A stretch of DNA of 64,000 bases from Rhodoferax sp. GTDB lineage: Bacteria > Pseudomonadota > Gammaproteobacteria > Burkholderiales > Burkholderiaceae_C. A program made the position numbers and the translations under genes. Position 1 is the stretch's first letter. Every line of letters begins with the position of its first letter. The notes under the pieces are model-generated. The model did not search any database and had not been told where the DNA came from. It saw nothing but the letters and a program-made list of their open reading frames with translations. This document shows positions 15,659 through 24,688 of the stretch, in pieces. The stretch covers positions 62,001 through 126,000 of the forward strand of contig SSFF01000010.1 in assembly GCA_008015235.1 (NCBI GenBank). The letters run 5' to 3'.

Positions 15659-16444
15659 TCAGGGCGTGTAGTTGCCGCCGCTGTGTTTCTTCCACAGCTT
15701 GACCGCCTCGCCGCTGGCGATGAGGGCGCCGAGCTGCTTGTCGATGTCGGGCAGCAAAGCCGCGGCCGGGCTGCCCCTGGCGGCGATCAGGTGCTTGGCG
15801 GGGGCTTCGGCATCGGCCACAGGCTTGTAGCGCAGGGCCTTGTCGCCCAGGTGGTCCACCCCGAGCTTCTTGTAGCCGGCTATCACTTCGAGCTCTTCCA
15901 CGAAGTAGTCGCAGCGCCGGGCCTTGAGCTTGGCGATCATCCCTTGGTAGGTGTTCACGCCCAGGTCCAGCTGTTCGCTGCGCAGGCCGTAGTGGGCATA
16001 GCTGGCGCCCAGCATGCCGCAGCCGCGGTAGCGTTGCAGGTCGGCCTTGTTGTGCACCTGAACCGGGCTGTCGGCGCGGTAGAACACTTGCGGCGTGAGC
16101 GTGTTGTAGTGGCGGCTGAAGGCAAACAGCTTGTCGCGTTCGGGGCTGTAGTAGGCGTCCATGGCGAAGTCGATCTCACCGGCCTCCACCATCTTGAGGC
16201 AGCGTGACCAGGGCACATCGCCGATGAAGCGCACCTCGCGTCCGAGCTTTCGGAACACGGCGCTGAACACGTCCACGGAAAAGCCGGTGTAGGTGCTGCC
16301 CTTGTTGCCCTGGGCATCGCGCACCCAGTAGGTCCAGGGGGGTGGGTCGGGGTCGGCACACACCGACACGGGGCCTTGCGCCAGGCCCACCAGCGGCAGC
16401 AAGGCCAGTGCCAGACAAAAGCATCCTCGCCGAATTGCTTGCAT
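15659..16444 (-). CDS. Family-3 periplasmic amino-acid-binding-like protein, orphan
   Basis: A 261-residue exported protein. The ATG at 16444 gives a signal peptide (MQAIRRGCFCLALALLPLVGLAQ) and has AGGAG nine bases upstream; the frame extends 12 codons further but without a site. The mature part is a family-3 solute-binding domain: DPPPWTYW, GFSVDVFSAVFRKLGREVRF and GEIDFAMDAYYSPERDKLFAFS are typical ligand-domain strands. No transporter genes accompany it. It may serve a distant permease or a sensor. It is convergent with the ThDP operon. Confidence 0.82.
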   Translation of the reverse strand: MQAIRRGCFCLALALLPLVGLAQGPVSVCADPDPPPWTYWVRDAQGNKGSTYTGFSVDVFSAVFRKLGREVRFIGDVPWSRCLKMVEAGEIDFAMDAYYSPERDKLFAFSRHYNTLTPQVFYRADSPVQVHNKADLQRYRGCGMLGASYAHYGLRSEQLDLGVNTYQGMIAKLKARRCDYFVEELEVIAGYKKLGVDHLGDKALRYKPVADAEAPAKHLIAARGSPAAALLPDIDKQLGALIASGEAVKLWKKHSGGNYTP

Positions 16445-16598
16445 GGTGCGCGACTCCTGTGACAGCCAAGAACGAGCCACTCTACTACGACCAATGAACC
16501 CCTGCAGAGAAGTCCCCGTGTTTCCTGCGTGACAAGCCTAGGCGCTGCGCGTGCCCACAATGGATGGCACCGGACCCCCACCACCGCAAGGAGACTGC

Positions 16599-17000
16599 AT
16601 GGCCACCATCGACCCCAGCCGCGAGAGCTTTAGCCAGCTGTTTGTGAACACCGCACCCGACCAGCCTGTGGTCATGCTCAACCTGCTGCGCTTTCGCGAC
16701 GAAGCCCAGTACCCGCCCGAGCACCCCGAGCCGACCTGTAGCGGGCGCGAAGCCTACGCGCGCTATGCCGACAATGCGCTGAAGTCGGTGGCGGCAGCCG
16801 GGGGGCGGGTGCTGTGGCAGGGCCGCGTGCGCCACCCGCTGGTAGCCCCGGACGACGAGCACTGGGACGCCATGCTGCTGGTCGAGTACCCGAGTGCCGC
16901 GGCCTTCATGGACATGGTGCGTTCACCGGCCTACCAGGCCTTCACCCACCACCGCACCGCAGCCCTGGCCGAGGCGCGGTTGATCGCTATGCAGGCGTAG
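16599..17000 (+). CDS. DUF1330-like small protein
   Basis: A 133-residue cytoplasmic protein of the DUF1330 / dimeric alpha-beta barrel type: PVVMLNLLRFRDEA near residue 22, SGREAYARYADNA, GGRVLWQGRV and HWDAMLLVEYPSAAAFMDMVRSPAYQAFTHHRTAAL segments (VEYPSAAAFMDMV, SPAYQAFTHHR). The family has no firm function; the fold is shared with small monooxygenases. The ATG at 16599 has AAGGAG seven bases upstream and is preferred to an earlier in-frame ATG at 16560. Its last codons overlap the end of the convergent thioesterase gene by 14 bases. Confidence 0.85.
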   Translation: MATIDPSRESFSQLFVNTAPDQPVVMLNLLRFRDEAQYPPEHPEPTCSGREAYARYADNALKSVAAAGGRVLWQGRVRHPLVAPDDEHWDAMLLVEYPSAAAFMDMVRSPAYQAFTHHRTAALAEARLIAMQA

Positions 17001-17403
17001 TACCCACGGCCAGCACCGCCTGGCAGTTGGCCACCAGCTTCTCAGCCCCGGCGGCGTCCACGGCGAACAGGTCGCACTGGGTGAAGCTCTGCACCTTGCC
17101 GGCCTTGATGACGCGGGCCCGGGCCACAAAGGCTACCCCCTGGGCCGGGCGCAGGCAGTTCACCGAAAACTGGGTCACCAGAACCTGCGGTCCGCACTGC
17201 GTAGCAGCGGCAAAACCGCTGGCGGTCTCCATCACCGTGGCGGCCAGGCCGGCGTGCAGCAGACCGCTGTACTGGCCCATCTCTGCACGCCAGGGCAGGC
17301 GCAGCTCCACCGAGCCGCTGTCGGCCTGGGTGACTTCCATGCCGCACCAGCGGTTGAACGCGGCACTGGCGTTGACTTGTTGGAGCAATTCCAAGACCGG
17401 CAT
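16987..17403 (-). CDS. PaaI-type hotdog thioesterase
   Basis: A 138-residue hotdog-fold protein. QYSGLLHAGLAATVMETASG (residues 44-63) is the hotdog helix region with the family G-x-x-H-A-G pattern, followed by TQFSVNCLRPAQG and VARARVIKAGK. Such enzymes hydrolyse acyl- or aryl-CoA thioesters in the cytoplasm, often as housekeeping for aromatic catabolism. The specific CoA ester is unknown. AGGAGG lies just upstream of the ATG on the minus strand (complement of CCTCCT at 17408-17413). It overlaps the tail of the DUF1330 gene. Confidence 0.88.
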   Translation of the reverse strand: MPVLELLQQVNASAAFNRWCGMEVTQADSGSVELRLPWRAEMGQYSGLLHAGLAATVMETASGFAAATQCGPQVLVTQFSVNCLRPAQGVAFVARARVIKAGKVQSFTQCDLFAVDAAGAEKLVANCQAVLAVGTTPA

Positions 17404-17544
17404 GCAGCCTCCTGAAAAACGATGGTTGATGGCGTCCGTGATTGTCCTTGGCCAGCCACCTGCTGAGGGTCAGGCTGGTGACAGCTTGCCGCGGTCAGAT
17501 ACTCCCATGGGTTAGGAACCGCACACCAACTGGCAGATATCAGC

Positions 17545-18678
17545 ATGAGAGAAAACGCAGGTTTGGCACTCGACGAAGTGGCCATCGCGCGCCAGGTGGA
17601 AAACGAGCGCATCCATGTCTTCAATGAACGCTCCGTGACCGCGGCGCGTCTGGCTTTTGTGGGCATGGCGCTCATGTTCTGGGTGCTGGTGAAGGTGGTC
17701 GGGTGGGAGCGTGCATTCATGTGGGGCGCATGCATGGTGGCCGTCGAAGGCGGTATCTTGCTCGCCGGTGTGGCCTGCTCGCGGGCCTTGCAGCGCCAGA
17801 GCGGTCAGAACTTCTGGTTGCGTATCCAGATGACGCTGGCGGCGGCCAGCGGCGCTGCCTGGGGAACCGCGGTGTGGTTTGTGTGGGTTCCCGGGGAGTT
17901 TGTGCCGTACCTGGCCACGCTGACCATCCTGATCGGTGTGGCGGGTGTCAGCATCGTCACCATGTCGTCCTATGCGTCTGTCGCGGTGTATTTCTTTGGC
18001 CTCATCTACCTTTTCCCGCTCCTGCACGAAATAGTCCACCCCAAGGGGCCGTCGGAGTTCCTGGTGGCGGGCCTGTTGGTGATCATGCCGCTGCAGATCT
18101 GGTACGCGCGCGGACTGGGCCTGATGCTGCTGCGCGAAGTGGAGCAATACGTGCGCAACCAGGCCATGGTGGTGCGTCTGGACGAGCTCGTCACCCACGA
18201 CCAGCTGACCGGAGCATACAGCCGGCGTTTCATGCTGGAGCAATTGGAGCAACATGTGGCCATGCATGACCGCCATGGCACACCGGTGTCGCTGGTCATG
18301 TTCGACCTGGACCACTTCAAGGCAATCAATGACCGCTACGGTCACTCCACCGGCGACCAGGCACTGCGTGAAGCGGTGCGCTCCGTGACCACCCAGCTTC
18401 GCGAGGGGGACCTGCTGGGCCGGGTCGGTGGTGAGGAGTTCCTGGTGCTGCTGCCATTGACCACGTTGCCGGAGGCCCATGCGCTGGCCGAGCGCCTGCG
18501 CCAGACCTTGGCGGCGACCCGCATCCGCGCAGGTTCGACTGAGTTTCCTATTCCGGCCTCCTTCGGCGTGGCCCAGTTGCATGGGCACGAGAACTATTCG
18601 GACTGGCTCAGTCGCGTCGATGCTGCGATGTACCAGGCCAAGGCGCACGGCCGCAATGCACTGGCGGACGCCCACTGA
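17545..18678 (+). CDS. Membrane diguanylate cyclase (GGEEF)
   Basis: A 377-residue protein with about six hydrophobic segments over residues 30-190 and a C-terminal GGDEF domain. The active motif is GGEEF at 295-299 in GRVGGEEFLVLL, and the inhibitory site RxxD is present as REGD at 286-289, so it should make c-di-GMP with product inhibition. The membrane part has no named sensory domain that I recognise; it resembles MASE-like integral sensors. The ATG lacks a strong ribosome-binding site. The gene is alone on its strand between the thioesterase and a micro-ORF. Confidence 0.93.
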   Translation: MRENAGLALDEVAIARQVENERIHVFNERSVTAARLAFVGMALMFWVLVKVVGWERAFMWGACMVAVEGGILLAGVACSRALQRQSGQNFWLRIQMTLAAASGAAWGTAVWFVWVPGEFVPYLATLTILIGVAGVSIVTMSSYASVAVYFFGLIYLFPLLHEIVHPKGPSEFLVAGLLVIMPLQIWYARGLGLMLLREVEQYVRNQAMVVRLDELVTHDQLTGAYSRRFMLEQLEQHVAMHDRHGTPVSLVMFDLDHFKAINDRYGHSTGDQALREAVRSVTTQLREGDLLGRVGGEEFLVLLPLTTLPEAHALAERLRQTLAATRIRAGSTEFPIPASFGVAQLHGHENYSDWLSRVDAAMYQAKAHGRNALADAH

Positions 18679-18720
18679 AAGCGGTGCAAACTGCCCGGTG
18701 CAGCCTGTACGATTGGCGCC

Positions 18721-18861
18721 ATGAAAACCCTTTACATCTTCGGCGCCATCCTCCTGTGCAACGTCCTCGCCATCGCTGTTGCCGGGCGCGGCACCAAAAC
18801 CGCCCTGGCCGGTGCCTCGGCTGCGCTGGCGGTCTATGGCGTGGTTCGCATTCTGGGCTGA
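18721..18861 (+). CDS. Small membrane protein of 46 aa, unrecognised
   Basis: An open frame of 46 codons starting MKTLYIFGAILLCNVLAIAV and ending VYGVVRILG. It has one hydrophobic segment at residues 4-21 and a second, Ala/Val-rich one at 31-46, separated by GRGTKT, so it would be a two-pass hairpin. The start lies 42 bases after the diguanylate cyclase stop, with no clear ribosome-binding site. Third-position GC is high, as expected of a real gene here. I do not recognise it; the hydrophobic design and clean start and stop support it, while its size leaves doubt. A copy of the dispersed element follows its stop. Confidence 0.5.
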   Translation: MKTLYIFGAILLCNVLAIAVAGRGTKTALAGASAALAVYGVVRILG

Positions 18862-18869
18862 TTTATTGG

Positions 18870-18926
18870 CAAAAAGTGGCGTTGGCCCGCATGCAAATTG
18901 CGTAAGAAGCTAGCAAAAAGATAGCG
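18870..18926 (+). repeat. Dispersed 3'-end element, copy 5
   Basis: AAAAAGTGGCGTTGGCCCGC, then a centre with GCAAATTGCG, then AGCTAGCAAAAAGATAGCG. It starts nine bases after the micro-ORF stop and ends 12 bases before the convergent cysA stop. Confidence 0.7.
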
Positions 18927-18937
18927 TTTGGCACGAA

Positions 18938-20050
18938 TCAAATCGACAGAGCCGGGTCTTCCTGCACAAACACGCGGGCCTTGCGCGGCGTGGCCACCAC
19001 TTCGTCGCCCTCTTTCAGGCCCAGCGCGGCGTAGCTCTGCGCGGCGATGTGGGCTTCCAGAATGTCTTTGGCACCGGAGGCGCTGCCGCCCAGGGGTTCG
19101 AGCTCCAGGCGAGCGATCGGGCCGACCACGATGGCACGCACCAGCTTGGCGGCAATGCCCTGGTGCGCTTGACCCGGGGTGTAGGGCGTGATTTCCAGGT
19201 CGTGCGGGCGCACGTAGGCCTGTGCCTGTGCGTTCTGCGCCGTGGCGTGTTCGGGGCTTTGCAGGCGCACGCCGGAGGCGGCGTCGCCCAGCAGCATTTC
19301 GCCTTCGTGTGCGCGGCCGTGGAACAGGTTCACGTCGCCCAGGAAGCCGTAGACGAAGGGGCTGGCCGGGTGGTCCCACACCTGCTGGGGTGAGCCTACC
19401 TGCTCTACCACCCCGCTGTTCATAAGCACCACGCGGTCGGCCACTTCCAGAGCTTCTTCCTGGTCGTGGGTCACGAAGATGCTGGTCACATGCAGCTCGT
19501 CGTGCAGGCGGCGCAGCCAGCGCCGCAGTTCCTTGCGCACCTTGGCGTCGAGGGCACCGAAGGGCTCGTCCAGCAGCAGCACTTTGGGCTCCACCGCCAG
19601 TGCGCGTGCCAGGGCAATGCGCTGGCGTTGCCCGCCCGAGAGCTGGGCCGGGAAACGGTCGGCCAGCCAGTCGAGCTGCACCAGCTTGAGCAGGTCCATG
19701 ACCTTCTGCTTGATGGCGGCTTCGCTAGGGCGCGTGGCCTTGGGACGCATGCGCAGGCCGAAGGCCACATTGTCGAACACGCTCATGTGGCGGAACAGCG
19801 CGTAGTGCTGGAACACGAAGCCCACGTTGCGCTCGCGCACGTGCACGTCGGTGGTGTCTTCGCCGCTGAAGAGGATGTTGCCCTGGTCCGCGGTTTCCAG
19901 CCCGGCGATGATGCGCAGGAGCGTGGTCTTGCCGCAGCCGGAGGGGCCGAGCAGGGCGATCAGCTCGCCCGATTCGATGTCCAGGTTCACGTCCTTCAGG
20001 GCATGGAAGTTGCCGAAGGCCTTGCTGACGTTGCGGATGGCAATACTCAT
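18938..20050 (-). CDS. cysA: CysA, sulfate/thiosulfate ABC transporter ATPase
   Basis: A 370-residue ABC ATPase. Walker [10 protein letters not shown] is at 35-43, Q-loop in [12 protein letters not shown], signature LSGGQRQR and Walker [13 protein letters not shown] follow. The C-terminal 130 residues form the regulatory OB-like domain of importer ATPases. Family length and the phrase [16 protein letters not shown] are typical of CysA. It powers sulfate and thiosulfate import with CysT and CysW. It is last in the operon hydrolase-sbp-cysT-cysW-cysA, 12 bases after cysW. The operon is probably activated by CysB under sulfur limitation, which is inference from the family. Confidence 0.95.
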   Translation of the reverse strand: MSIAIRNVSKAFGNFHALKDVNLDIESGELIALLGPSGCGKTTLLRIIAGLETADQGNILFSGEDTTDVHVRERNVGFVFQHYALFRHMSVFDNVAFGLRMRPKATRPSEAAIKQKVMDLLKLVQLDWLADRFPAQLSGGQRQRIALARALAVEPKVLLLDEPFGALDAKVRKELRRWLRRLHDELHVTSIFVTHDQEEALEVADRVVLMNSGVVEQVGSPQQVWDHPASPFVYGFLGDVNLFHGRAHEGEMLLGDAASGVRLQSPEHATAQNAQAQAYVRPHDLEITPYTPGQAHQGIAAKLVRAIVVGPIARLELEPLGGSASGAKDILEAHIAAQSYAALGLKEGDEVVATPRKARVFVQEDPALSI

Positions 20051-20062
20051 GGCTTACTCATT

Positions 20063-20959
20063 TCACACGGCGCGGGGCGCCAGGGGTTGTTCCGGGGGCA
20101 GGCTGGCAGCAGCCTTTTCGGCGCGCTCGAACTGCCATTCGACAAAGGACTTGATGACCAGCGTGACCAGCGCCAGCAGTGCCAGCAGCGAGGCCACGGC
20201 AAACGCGGCTACCGACTGGTACTCGTTGTAGAGAATTTCCACGTGCAGCGGCATGGTGTTGGTCTGTCCGCGGATATGGCCCGACACCACTGACACCGCA
20301 CCGAACTCGCCCATGGCGCGGGCGTTGCACAGGATGACGCCGTAGATCAGGCCCCACTTGATGTTGGGCAGGGTCACATGCCAGAAGGTTTGCCAGCCGC
20401 TGGCGCCCAGCACCTGGGCTGCTTGCTCTTCTTCGGTACCCTGGGCCTGCATCAGCGGAATCAGCTCGCGGGCGATGAAAGGGAAGGTCACGAAGATGGT
20501 GGCCAGCACGATGCCGGGCACGGCAAACACGATCTTGATGTCGTGCGCCTGCAGCCAGGGCCCGAACCAGCCGTGCGCACCGAACAGCAGCACGTAGATC
20601 AGGCCCGACACCACGGGCGACACCGAGAACGGCAGGTCCACCAGCGTGGTCAGGAAAGCCTTGCCACGGAATTCGTACTTGGCAATGGCCCAGGCCGCGG
20701 CCACACCGAACACCAGGTTCAGCGGCACGGCAATGGCGGCCACCAGCAGGGTCAGGCGGATCGCCGACCAGGCATCGGGCTCCTTCAGGGCTTCGAGGAA
20801 CACGTCGGTGCCCTTGCGCAGCGCCTCGGTGAATACGGCCGCCAGCGGCAGGGCCAGGAACAGGGTCATGAAGCCCAGCGCAACGCCGATCAGCGTCCAC
20901 TTCACCCATGCCGGCTCGGTGGTACCGGCGCGGGCAGATCGTTTCGTTACGTTGCTCAT
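20063..20959 (-). CDS. cysW: CysW, sulfate/thiosulfate permease subunit
   Basis: A 298-residue inner-membrane permease with six hydrophobic segments and the ABC-importer EAA-type loop ([21 protein letters not shown]) near the middle. CysW pairs with CysT to form the membrane channel of the sulfate importer. The ATG at 20959 overlaps the cysT stop as ATGA, so translation is coupled; an earlier start 10 codons upstream would lie deeper in cysT and is rejected. Sequence and operon position make the assignment firm. Confidence 0.95.
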   Translation of the reverse strand: MSNVTKRSARAGTTEPAWVKWTLIGVALGFMTLFLALPLAAVFTEALRKGTDVFLEALKEPDAWSAIRLTLLVAAIAVPLNLVFGVAAAWAIAKYEFRGKAFLTTLVDLPFSVSPVVSGLIYVLLFGAHGWFGPWLQAHDIKIVFAVPGIVLATIFVTFPFIARELIPLMQAQGTEEEQAAQVLGASGWQTFWHVTLPNIKWGLIYGVILCNARAMGEFGAVSVVSGHIRGQTNTMPLHVEILYNEYQSVAAFAVASLLALLALVTLVIKSFVEWQFERAEKAAASLPPEQPLAPRAV

Positions 20960-21813
20960 GTCGGCATCCCCGAGCGTTTGCGCTGCCACGACTGCAGCGC
21001 GTTGATGACCAGCAGCATGACGAATGAGAAGAACAGCATGACCGTGGCCACGGCGGTGGCACCGGCGTAGTCGTACTGCTCCAGCTTGCCGATGATGATG
21101 AGCGGCGTGATCTCGGACACCATGGGCATGTTGCCGGCAATGAAGATGACCGAGCCGTATTCGCCCATGCCGCGTGCAAAGGCCATGGCAAAGCCGGTCA
21201 GCAGCGCCGGGGCGATGGTGGGGAAGATGACGTGGCGGAAGGTCTGCCAGCGTGTGGCACCGAGGCTGGTGGCGGCTTCCTCCAGCTCTTTCTCGGCGTC
21301 TTCGAGCACCGGCTGCACCGTGCGCACCACGAAGGGCAGGCCGATGAAGATGAGCGCGATGACCACGCCGTTGGGATTGAAGGCGAGCTGGATGCCGTGG
21401 GGTTCGAGCAGGCTGCCGATCCAGCCGTTGCTGGCCAGCAGTGCGGTCAGCGAAATGCCTGCCACAGCCGTGGGCAGGGCAAAGGGCAGGTCCACCAGGG
21501 CGTCCACGATCTTCTTGCCCGGAAAGCGGTAGCGCACCAGCACCCAGGCCACCAGCAGGCCGAACACGGCGTTGACCAGGGCCGCCAGGAACGAGGCGCC
21601 AAAAGTCAGCCGGTACGAAGCCAGCACACGCGGGCTGGCCACGGCCGCCACGAACTGTTCCCAGCTGAGCGTGAAGGTCTTGAACAGCAGCGCGGAGAGC
21701 GGCAGCAGCACGATCAGGCCCAGGTAGAACAGCGTGTAGCCCAGCGTGAGGTGAAAGCCCGGCAGCACGCGCTTTTGCGCGCGCTTCGGGGCCGAGAGAT
21801 GCGCAGCCACCAT
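20956..21813 (-). CDS. cysT: CysT (CysU), sulfate/thiosulfate permease subunit
   Basis: A 285-residue inner-membrane permease with six hydrophobic segments. [23 protein letters not shown] near residue 18 and the EAA loop [18 protein letters not shown] are typical of CysT. It begins directly after the sbp stop with no spacer and ends in a four-base overlap with cysW. It forms the heterodimeric sulfate channel with CysW. Confidence 0.95.
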   Translation of the reverse strand: MVAAHLSAPKRAQKRVLPGFHLTLGYTLFYLGLIVLLPLSALLFKTFTLSWEQFVAAVASPRVLASYRLTFGASFLAALVNAVFGLLVAWVLVRYRFPGKKIVDALVDLPFALPTAVAGISLTALLASNGWIGSLLEPHGIQLAFNPNGVVIALIFIGLPFVVRTVQPVLEDAEKELEEAATSLGATRWQTFRHVIFPTIAPALLTGFAMAFARGMGEYGSVIFIAGNMPMVSEITPLIIIGKLEQYDYAGATAVATVMLFFSFVMLLVINALQSWQRKRSGMPT

Positions 21814-22815
21814 TTACTTGACCGTATAGAGCTTGTCGAACTGGCCGCCGTCATTGAAGTGCACCTTCTGCGCTTCGGCGAACGAGCCGAAATAGTCCTC
21901 CACCTTGAACAGCGTGATGGGCTTGAAGGTGCTGGCGTACTTCTTCAGCAGGGCGTCCTTGGTGGGGCGGATGGCGTGCTGCGCGGCAATCTCTTGCGCC
22001 TCGTCCGAGTACAGGAAGTTCAGATAGGCCTTGGCCTGCTCGGCCGTGCCCTTCTTGGCCACGGTGCGCTCGACCACGGCCACGGGGTTTTCCGCCACGA
22101 TGGAAATGGAGGGGTGGATGGCGTCGACCTTGCCAGCGCCAAATTCCTTGTCCACGGACACTACTTCGGATTCGAAGGTCACCAGCACGTCGCCGATGTT
22201 GCGCTGCAGGAAGATGCTGGTGGCGTCACGCCCGCCCTTGGCCAGCACCGGCACGTTCTTGTAGAGCTTGGTCACATAGTCCAGTGCTTGGGCGTCGGTG
22301 CCGCCTTTCTTGCGCACTTGGCCCCAGGCTGCGAGGTAGGCCATGCGGCCGTTACCGCCGGTCTTGGGGTTCACCACCACGACCTGGATGCCGGGCTTGA
22401 CGAGGTCGTCCCAATCCTTGATGCCCTTGGGGTTGCCGTTGCGCACCAGGAACAGCATGGTGGAGCTGGTGGGGGCTGCGTTGTGCGGGAACTTGGTGCG
22501 CCAGTCCTTGGCCACGACACCGGTACCGGCCAGGAAGTCCACATCGGTGGTGGTGTTCATGGTCACCACGTCGGCCTCCAGGCCGTCGTTCACTGCACGG
22601 GCCTGGGCGCTGGAGCCGGCATGGCTCTGGTCGACCTTGATGTCCTTGCCCGTGGTCTTCTTGTAGTTGGCCACGAAGGCGGTGTTGATGTCCTTGTAGA
22701 ACTCGCGCGCCACGTCGTAGGAGACGTTGAGCAATGTGGTTTGGGCTGCTGCCAAATTGCTAGCTGTCAGCGCAAGAATGGCGAGGGCCAGCTGTGTTTT
22801 TTGTTTGAAGTTCAT
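21814..22815 (-). CDS. sbp: Sulfate/thiosulfate-binding protein, Sec-exported (copy 1)
   Basis: A 333-residue periplasmic binding protein of the Sbp/CysP family. A Sec signal peptide (residues 1-24, cleavage after LAAAQ region) is followed by the signature [17 protein letters not shown] and later [15 protein letters not shown], both family hallmarks. It delivers sulfate or thiosulfate to CysTW. Its ATG overlaps the upstream hydrolase stop as ATGA. The coding region of the signal peptide (about 22746-22792) resembles the dispersed 3'-end element read on the minus strand, which may be convergence on common signal-peptide codons. A second, Tat-exported homologue lies upstream at 23578-24630. Confidence 0.95.
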   Translation of the reverse strand: MNFKQKTQLALAILALTASNLAAAQTTLLNVSYDVAREFYKDINTAFVANYKKTTGKDIKVDQSHAGSSAQARAVNDGLEADVVTMNTTTDVDFLAGTGVVAKDWRTKFPHNAAPTSSTMLFLVRNGNPKGIKDWDDLVKPGIQVVVVNPKTGGNGRMAYLAAWGQVRKKGGTDAQALDYVTKLYKNVPVLAKGGRDATSIFLQRNIGDVLVTFESEVVSVDKEFGAGKVDAIHPSISIVAENPVAVVERTVAKKGTAEQAKAYLNFLYSDEAQEIAAQHAIRPTKDALLKKYASTFKPITLFKVEDYFGSFAEAQKVHFNDGGQFDKLYTVK

Positions 22816-23417
22816 ACGGCGATCTCCTGCAGTTGGAAAGTGTGGTTCGGGGTTGTGGTGGGACGTGCTGTAGGCACTTCACCCATGAGTGATTGCAGCA
22901 AGGCCAGGCCCAGCGGCCAGGGGCCGTGCCCGGCGTTGTTCAGGCGCACCAGCTCGCTGCCCCAAGCGCGGGCGTAGGCACCGGCCGTACGCACCGGGCA
23001 GTACGGGTCGTTGGTGCTGGCCACCAGGATGTTGCGGTACGGCAGCGGCTGGTAGGGCACCGGCGCGAAGTCGGCCAGCGCGCCACGGCGTTCGGGGTCC
23101 GCCGGGGCCACCAGCAACGCACCCTGGATGCGCGCCGCAGCCTCGGCTGGCAGATGCACGGTGGTGATGCAGCCCAGGCTGTGGGCGGCAATGACCACCG
23201 GGCCCTTGACCGCGAGGATTTGCTTGGCCAGCGCGCCCACCCAGGCCTCACGCTTGGGTGTTTCCCAGTCGTCCTGCACCGTGCGCTGGGCACCGGGCAG
23301 CGACTCGGCCCACAGGCTTTGCCAGTGTCCAGGCGCAGAGTCGCGCCAGCCGGGGACGATGAGGAGGGTGGGTGCGTGTGCCATGGGTGTTTCAGGGAAG
23401 GTTTGCATTGTTGGCAT
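22812..23417 (-). CDS. RBBP9/YdeN-family serine hydrolase coupled to sbp
   Basis: Up to 201 residues. The core begins at LLIVPGWRDSAPGHWQSLW and has the nucleophile serine in IAAHSLGC, an acid in STNDPYC and a histidine in NNAGHGPW, matching the paralogue between parA and parB. Its stop overlaps the sbp ATG as ATGA, so the two are translationally coupled. ATGs at 23417, 23408 and 23384 are all possible; the last gives an N-terminus like the paralogue and leaves room for the conserved promoter box just upstream. A role in sulfur metabolism, for example on a sulfate ester or thioester, is suggested only by position. Confidence 0.85.
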   Translation of the reverse strand: MPTMQTFPETPMAHAPTLLIVPGWRDSAPGHWQSLWAESLPGAQRTVQDDWETPKREAWVGALAKQILAVKGPVVIAAHSLGCITTVHLPAEAAARIQGALLVAPADPERRGALADFAPVPYQPLPYRNILVASTNDPYCPVRTAGAYARAWGSELVRLNNAGHGPWPLGLALLQSLMGEVPTARPTTTPNHTFQLQEIAV

Positions 23418-23423
23418 GACGCC

Positions 23424-23450
23424 TTAAAACTCAAACTACTTATTTATTGT
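23424..23450 (-). promoter_or_regulatory. AT-rich box shared by both sbp promoters, candidate CysB site (copy 1)
   Basis: TTAAAACTCAAACTACTTA on the plus strand matches the box upstream of the second sbp gene (24689-24715) at 22 of 27 positions, although the surrounding sequences differ. It lies just upstream of the hydrolase-sbp-cysTWA operon. CysB is the usual activator of such operons and binds AT-rich sites; the assignment is inference. Confidence 0.55.
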
Positions 23451-23464
23451 TTGTTTATTCGAAA

Positions 23465-23566
23465 TTAAGCATTAAGACCCCAGGCACGGGCGGTGGTGCG
23501 CAGCAGGCGCAGGGCTGGGGTGGCCCCGTAGCGCCTGCGTCTGCTGCGAACCGAGAGGCGGCGCAT
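23465..23566 (-). CDS. Arg-rich 33-aa micro-ORF between the two sbp genes, possible leader peptide
   Basis: A 33-codon frame beginning ATG CGC CGC and reading MRRLSVRSRRRRYGATPA at the start and ending RTTARAWGLNA. AAGGAG lies 8-13 bases before the ATG, overlapping the stop region of the upstream Tat-type sbp gene, 11 bases away. Seven of the first 12 residues are arginine. Short Arg- or Cys-rich upstream ORFs are known leaders of sulfur genes in actinobacteria; whether this one regulates the following hydrolase-sbp-cysTWA operon is inference. It is not part of any larger frame, and the strong ribosome-binding site argues that it is translated. Confidence 0.55.
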   Translation of the reverse strand: MRRLSVRSRRRRYGATPALRLLRTTARAWGLNA

Positions 23567-23577
23567 GGTGAGGCTCC

Positions 23578-24630
23578 TTACTTCTTGGTACAGATCTGGT
23601 CGAAGCTGGCGCCGTCGGCAAAGTGCTCCTTATCGGCCTTTTCCCAGCCGCCAAAGGCTTCGTCGATGGTGAAGAGCTTGATCTTGGCGAACTGCTTGGC
23701 GTACTTGGCCTGGGCCTTGGCGGACACGGCGGGGCGGTAGAAGTTCTTGCCCGCAATGTCCTGGCCTTCTTCGGTGTACAGGTACTGCAGGTAGGCTTCG
23801 GCCACGGCACGGGTGCCCTTCTTGTCCACATTCTTGTCGACCACCGACACCGCCGGTTCGGCCAGGATGGACAGCGACGGTGCGACCACATCAAACTTGG
23901 CGCCGAATTCCTTTTCGAGCAGGTAGGCCTCGTTTTCCCAGGCGATCAGCACATCGCCCTGGTTGCGCTGGGCGAAGGTGATGGTGGAGCCACGTGCACC
24001 GGTGTCCAGAATCGGCACGTTGGCAAACAGCTTGTTCACGAACTCCTTGGCTTTCGCGTCGCTGCCGTACTTGCGCTTGGCAAACTCCCAAGCCGCCAGG
24101 TAGTTCCAGCGTGCACCGCCACTGGTCTTGGGGTTGGGGGTAATGACCTTGACATCGGGGCGGATCAGGTCGTCCCAGTCCTTGATGCCCTTGGGGTTGC
24201 CTTCGCGTACCGCCAGCACGATGGTGCTGGTGTAGGGAGAGGCGTTGTGCGGCAGGCGTTTTTGCCAGTCGGGGGCAATCCAGCCACCGTTTTTCACAAT
24301 GGCGTTGGTGTCACCGGCCAGTGCCAGGGTCACCACGTCGGCGTCCAGGCCGTCGATCACCGAGCGGGCCTGTTTGCCCGAGCCACCGTGACTTTGCTTG
24401 ACGGTCACGTCTTGCCCGGTCTTGGCCTTCCAGTGCTTGGCAAAGGCTTGGTTGAACTCCACGTACAGCTCGCGGGTTGGATCGTAGGAGACGTTGAGCA
24501 GGGTGACCGCTTGCTGGGCCAGGGCGCTGAACGAGGCGGCGGCCAGGGTGGTCGCCAGCGCGGCGCTGGCAGCGAGTTTCAGGAAAGGGCGGCGGGTGGT
24601 GCCTTGGGCAGTAGTGGGCCGTTGGACCAT
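23578..24630 (-). CDS. sbp: Sulfate/thiosulfate-binding protein, Tat-exported (copy 2)
   Basis: A 350-residue Sbp/CysP-family protein. The N-terminus carries a twin-arginine motif TTRRPFLKL before a hydrophobic stretch ending SFSALAQQ, so it is probably exported folded by Tat, unlike copy 1. The family signatures [17 protein letters not shown] and [14 protein letters not shown] are present, and it is clearly homologous to copy 1 but well diverged. It has its own promoter region with the shared AT-rich box at 24689-24715. Two binding proteins with different preferences (sulfate versus thiosulfate) feeding one CysTWA channel is known in enterobacteria and is the likely meaning here. Confidence 0.94.
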   Translation of the reverse strand: MVQRPTTAQGTTRRPFLKLAASAALATTLAAASFSALAQQAVTLLNVSYDPTRELYVEFNQAFAKHWKAKTGQDVTVKQSHGGSGKQARSVIDGLDADVVTLALAGDTNAIVKNGGWIAPDWQKRLPHNASPYTSTIVLAVREGNPKGIKDWDDLIRPDVKVITPNPKTSGGARWNYLAAWEFAKRKYGSDAKAKEFVNKLFANVPILDTGARGSTITFAQRNQGDVLIAWENEAYLLEKEFGAKFDVVAPSLSILAEPAVSVVDKNVDKKGTRAVAEAYLQYLYTEEGQDIAGKNFYRPAVSAKAQAKYAKQFAKIKLFTIDEAFGGWEKADKEHFADGASFDQICTKK

Positions 24631-24688
24631 GAAAAACTCCAGAAATGCAACGCAAAAGTGCGATGGAATGGATTCTGGAAGTTCATCG

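Noticed and set aside
18684-18905. Alternative frame over the 46-aa micro-ORF
   Set aside because: It lacks a hydrophobic or domain pattern and runs through the dispersed repeat.
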